A stretch of 64,000 bases of DNA, taken from the NCBI RefSeq assembly GCF_000308755.1, contig NZ_BAGF01000002.1, forward strand, positions 62,001 to 126,000, written 5' to 3'. The notes under the pieces are model-generated. The model was not told the origin of the DNA. It made no database searches and worked only from the letters and a program-made list of their open reading frames with translations. Below, piece by piece: positions 62,846 through 64,000 of this stretch. This DNA is from Nocardia pneumoniae NBRC 100136 (GTDB taxonomy: Bacteria > Actinomycetota > Actinomycetes > Mycobacteriales > Mycobacteriaceae). Positions within the stretch are counted from its first letter, which is position 1, and each line of letters starts with the position of its first letter. A program made the translations under genes and the position numbers.

Positions 62846-63778
62846 ATGCGTGCAGTAGTAGTCCGTCATCCGGGTCCGGACGGCGCGGTGGAGATCGTGG
62901 AGGTGCCTGTCCCGCAGCCGGGTCCGGGCACGGTCCGCATCGCGGTCGCCGCGGCGGCGGTCAACCCGGTGGATCTGATGGTGCGGGCGGGTGTCGGCGG
63001 CACGCCGTTCGCCGCGCCCCGTGACCAGTGGGGCGTAGGTTGGGATGTCGCGGGCACCGTGGACGCGGTCGGCGCGGGCGTCACGGGATTCACGGTGGGG
63101 CAGGCGGTGATCGGTATCAGTGACCGGCTCGACGTGTCGCTCGGCGCGCAGGCGGACTACGTGGTGCTGGAGGCCGGAAATATCGCCCCCGCACCGGTTT
63201 CCGTGCCGCCGGTGCAGGCGGCCACCATTCCGCTCAACGGCCTCACCGCGACACAGGCGCTCGCCGCGCTGGAGTTGGCGTCCACCGACACGCTGCTGGT
63301 CACCGGCGCGGCCGGTGGGGTCGGTGGTTTCGCCGTCGAACTCGCTGCCGCACAGGGCGTCCGGGTGATCGCCTCCGCCTCACCCGCCGACGAGGAAACG
63401 GTCCGCGCGCTCGGCGCCACGGATTTCGTTCCCCGCCAGGCATCGCTCCCCGATGCCGTCCGGGCCCTGATCCCGGGTGGCGTCGACGCCGCGCTGGACG
63501 CGGCCACACTCGGCCCCGCGGCACTCGCCGCGGTCCGGGGCGGCGGCCGGTTCGTCTCGGTGAGCGTCCCGGCCACGCCGATTCCATTGCGTGGCATCGA
63601 CGTGCGAACGGTCCTGGTCCGAGCCGACCGCAACCAACTCGACGACCTCGTCACCCGAGTCGACGCAGGCCGACTCACCCTCCGCGTAGCCGAAACCTTC
63701 CCCCTCACCTCCGTCACCGCCGCCCACGAACGCCTGGCCGCAGGCGGCCTGACCGGCCGCCTGGTCCTCCTCCCCTAA
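62846..63778 (+). CDS. NADP-dependent oxidoreductase, quinone oxidoreductase type (MDR superfamily)
   Basis: A 310-residue medium-chain dehydrogenase/reductase without zinc ligands. The GroES-like N-half contains NPVDLMVRAGVGGTPF and WGVGWDVAGTVDAVG; the cofactor half has the loop VTGAAGGVGGFAVELAAAQGVRVIASAS that selects NADPH. This is the pattern of quinone oxidoreductases (QOR), which reduce quinones or enones. ATG 62846 has AGGAAAGGAACG upstream. It is divergent from the HxlR regulator, which probably controls it, and convergent with the second emb gene. Cytoplasmic. Confidence 0.9.
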   Translation: MRAVVVRHPGPDGAVEIVEVPVPQPGPGTVRIAVAAAAVNPVDLMVRAGVGGTPFAAPRDQWGVGWDVAGTVDAVGAGVTGFTVGQAVIGISDRLDVSLGAQADYVVLEAGNIAPAPVSVPPVQAATIPLNGLTATQALAALELASTDTLLVTGAAGGVGGFAVELAAAQGVRVIASASPADEETVRALGATDFVPRQASLPDAVRALIPGGVDAALDAATLGPAALAAVRGGGRFVSVSVPATPIPLRGIDVRTVLVRADRNQLDDLVTRVDAGRLTLRVAETFPLTSVTAAHERLAAGGLTGRLVLLP

Positions 63779-63787
63779 CCACTCGAC

Positions 63788-63842
63788 GAGTGGCACATGG
63801 CTGCGGAGAACTCCGAGATGACCTCTCCACCATGTGCCACTC
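63788..63842. terminator. Bidirectional hairpin between the MDR and second emb genes
   Basis: GAGTGGCACATGG (63788-63800) pairs exactly with CCATGTGCCACTC (63830-63842), a 13-bp stem. The 29-base loop contains a smaller hairpin (CGGAG-AACT-CCGAG region). It lies between convergent genes. Confidence 0.7.
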
Positions 63843-63858
63843 GCGGACGAGGTTGGGG

Positions 63859-64000
63859 TTAGCGGATGCGGATGGGGTCGTCGGTGGAGAGGCCGGTGCG
63901 GGTTTGGGGGGTGGTGGTGATGGTGGCTGGGTGGGCTTGGGGGTCGTAGGGGGTGAACTTCTCGAGGGAACCCCAGTCGCGGGACCAGTCGCGGTCGAGG
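63859..64000 (-). CDS. Second arabinosyltransferase of the Emb family, 3' end only
   Basis: The minus strand from the right edge to TAA at 63859-63861 encodes LDRDWSRDWGSLEKFTPYDP and then a Thr/Pro-rich tail ending in LSTDDPIRIR. The first part matches the C-terminus of the emb gene at 58533 ([19 protein letters not shown]), so this is the end of a second emb gene, transcribed from outside the window toward the left. The catalytic part is not visible and the subtype cannot be told. Confidence 0.85.
   Translation of the reverse strand, partial: LDRDWSRDWGSLEKFTPYDPQAHPATITTTPQTRTGLSTDDPIRIR

Overview
The window is high-GC actinobacterial DNA. It carries the galactan, arabinan and mycolic acid locus of the Mycobacteriales: glf, glfT2, a PAP2 phosphatase, ubiA, aftB, four mycolyltransferases, a cutinase-like gene, fadD32, pks13, accD4 and emb genes. 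Gene order follows the Mycobacterium tuberculosis block from Rv3816c down to the emb genes. Differences point to Nocardia, or less likely a close relative such as Rhodococcus: mycolyltransferases are expanded (one PS1-like with LGFP repeats), erp is absent, and the emb genes are rearranged. No rRNA, tRNA, CRISPR, phage or transposase gene was seen.

Layout. 1-1429: two PlsC-type acyltransferases, counterparts of Rv3814c-Rv3816c. 1430-23000: accessory block inserted between these and the HAD gene. It holds small secreted proteins, an XRE/Nudix pair, an AraC regulator with an NmrA-like reductase, a copper export operon (copZ, secreted His-rich protein, copA) behind a CsoR/CueR-like operator promoter, an AhpD-like protein with its TetR regulator, a fatty acid hydroxylase, a FadR-type regulator, degraded TetR and PIN-toxin fragments, and an oppBCD operon with two oppA genes. 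23015-28112: HAD phosphatase, peptidoglycan amidase and SpoIID-like protein. 28220-32225: efflux and regulator cassette (MarR/EamA, MerR-TipAS, TetR/SDR), each with a recognisable operator. 32470-61880: cell-envelope block, nearly all on the + strand. 62099-64000: HxlR/quinone-oxidoreductase pair and the 3' end of a second emb gene on the minus strand.

How the genes work together. Glf makes UDP-galactofuranose and GlfT2 polymerises the galactan. UbiA and the PAP2 phosphatase make decaprenyl-phosphoryl-ribose, the precursor of the arabinose donor. Emb and AftB build the arabinan. AccD4, FadD32 and Pks13 supply and condense the two fatty acyl chains into mycolate, and the secreted Fbp-type mycolyltransferases place it on arabinogalactan and trehalose. 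The cutinase-like protein, DUF732 lipoprotein, amidase and SpoIID-like protein act in the same envelope compartment. Several neighbours overlap by 4 bases (glfT2/PAP2, lipoprotein/cutinase, pks13/accD4), which fits coupled expression.

Most promising novelties: the self-contained regulator/operator cassettes; the copper promoter whose palindrome lies in a 19-bp spacer with no regulator gene beside it; the AhpD-like protein with an unexplained C-terminal extension; the inverted intergenic repeats around the last two mycolyltransferases; and the F420-type oxidoreductase placed inside the mycolate gene set. I did not find a clearly unprecedented multi-gene system.
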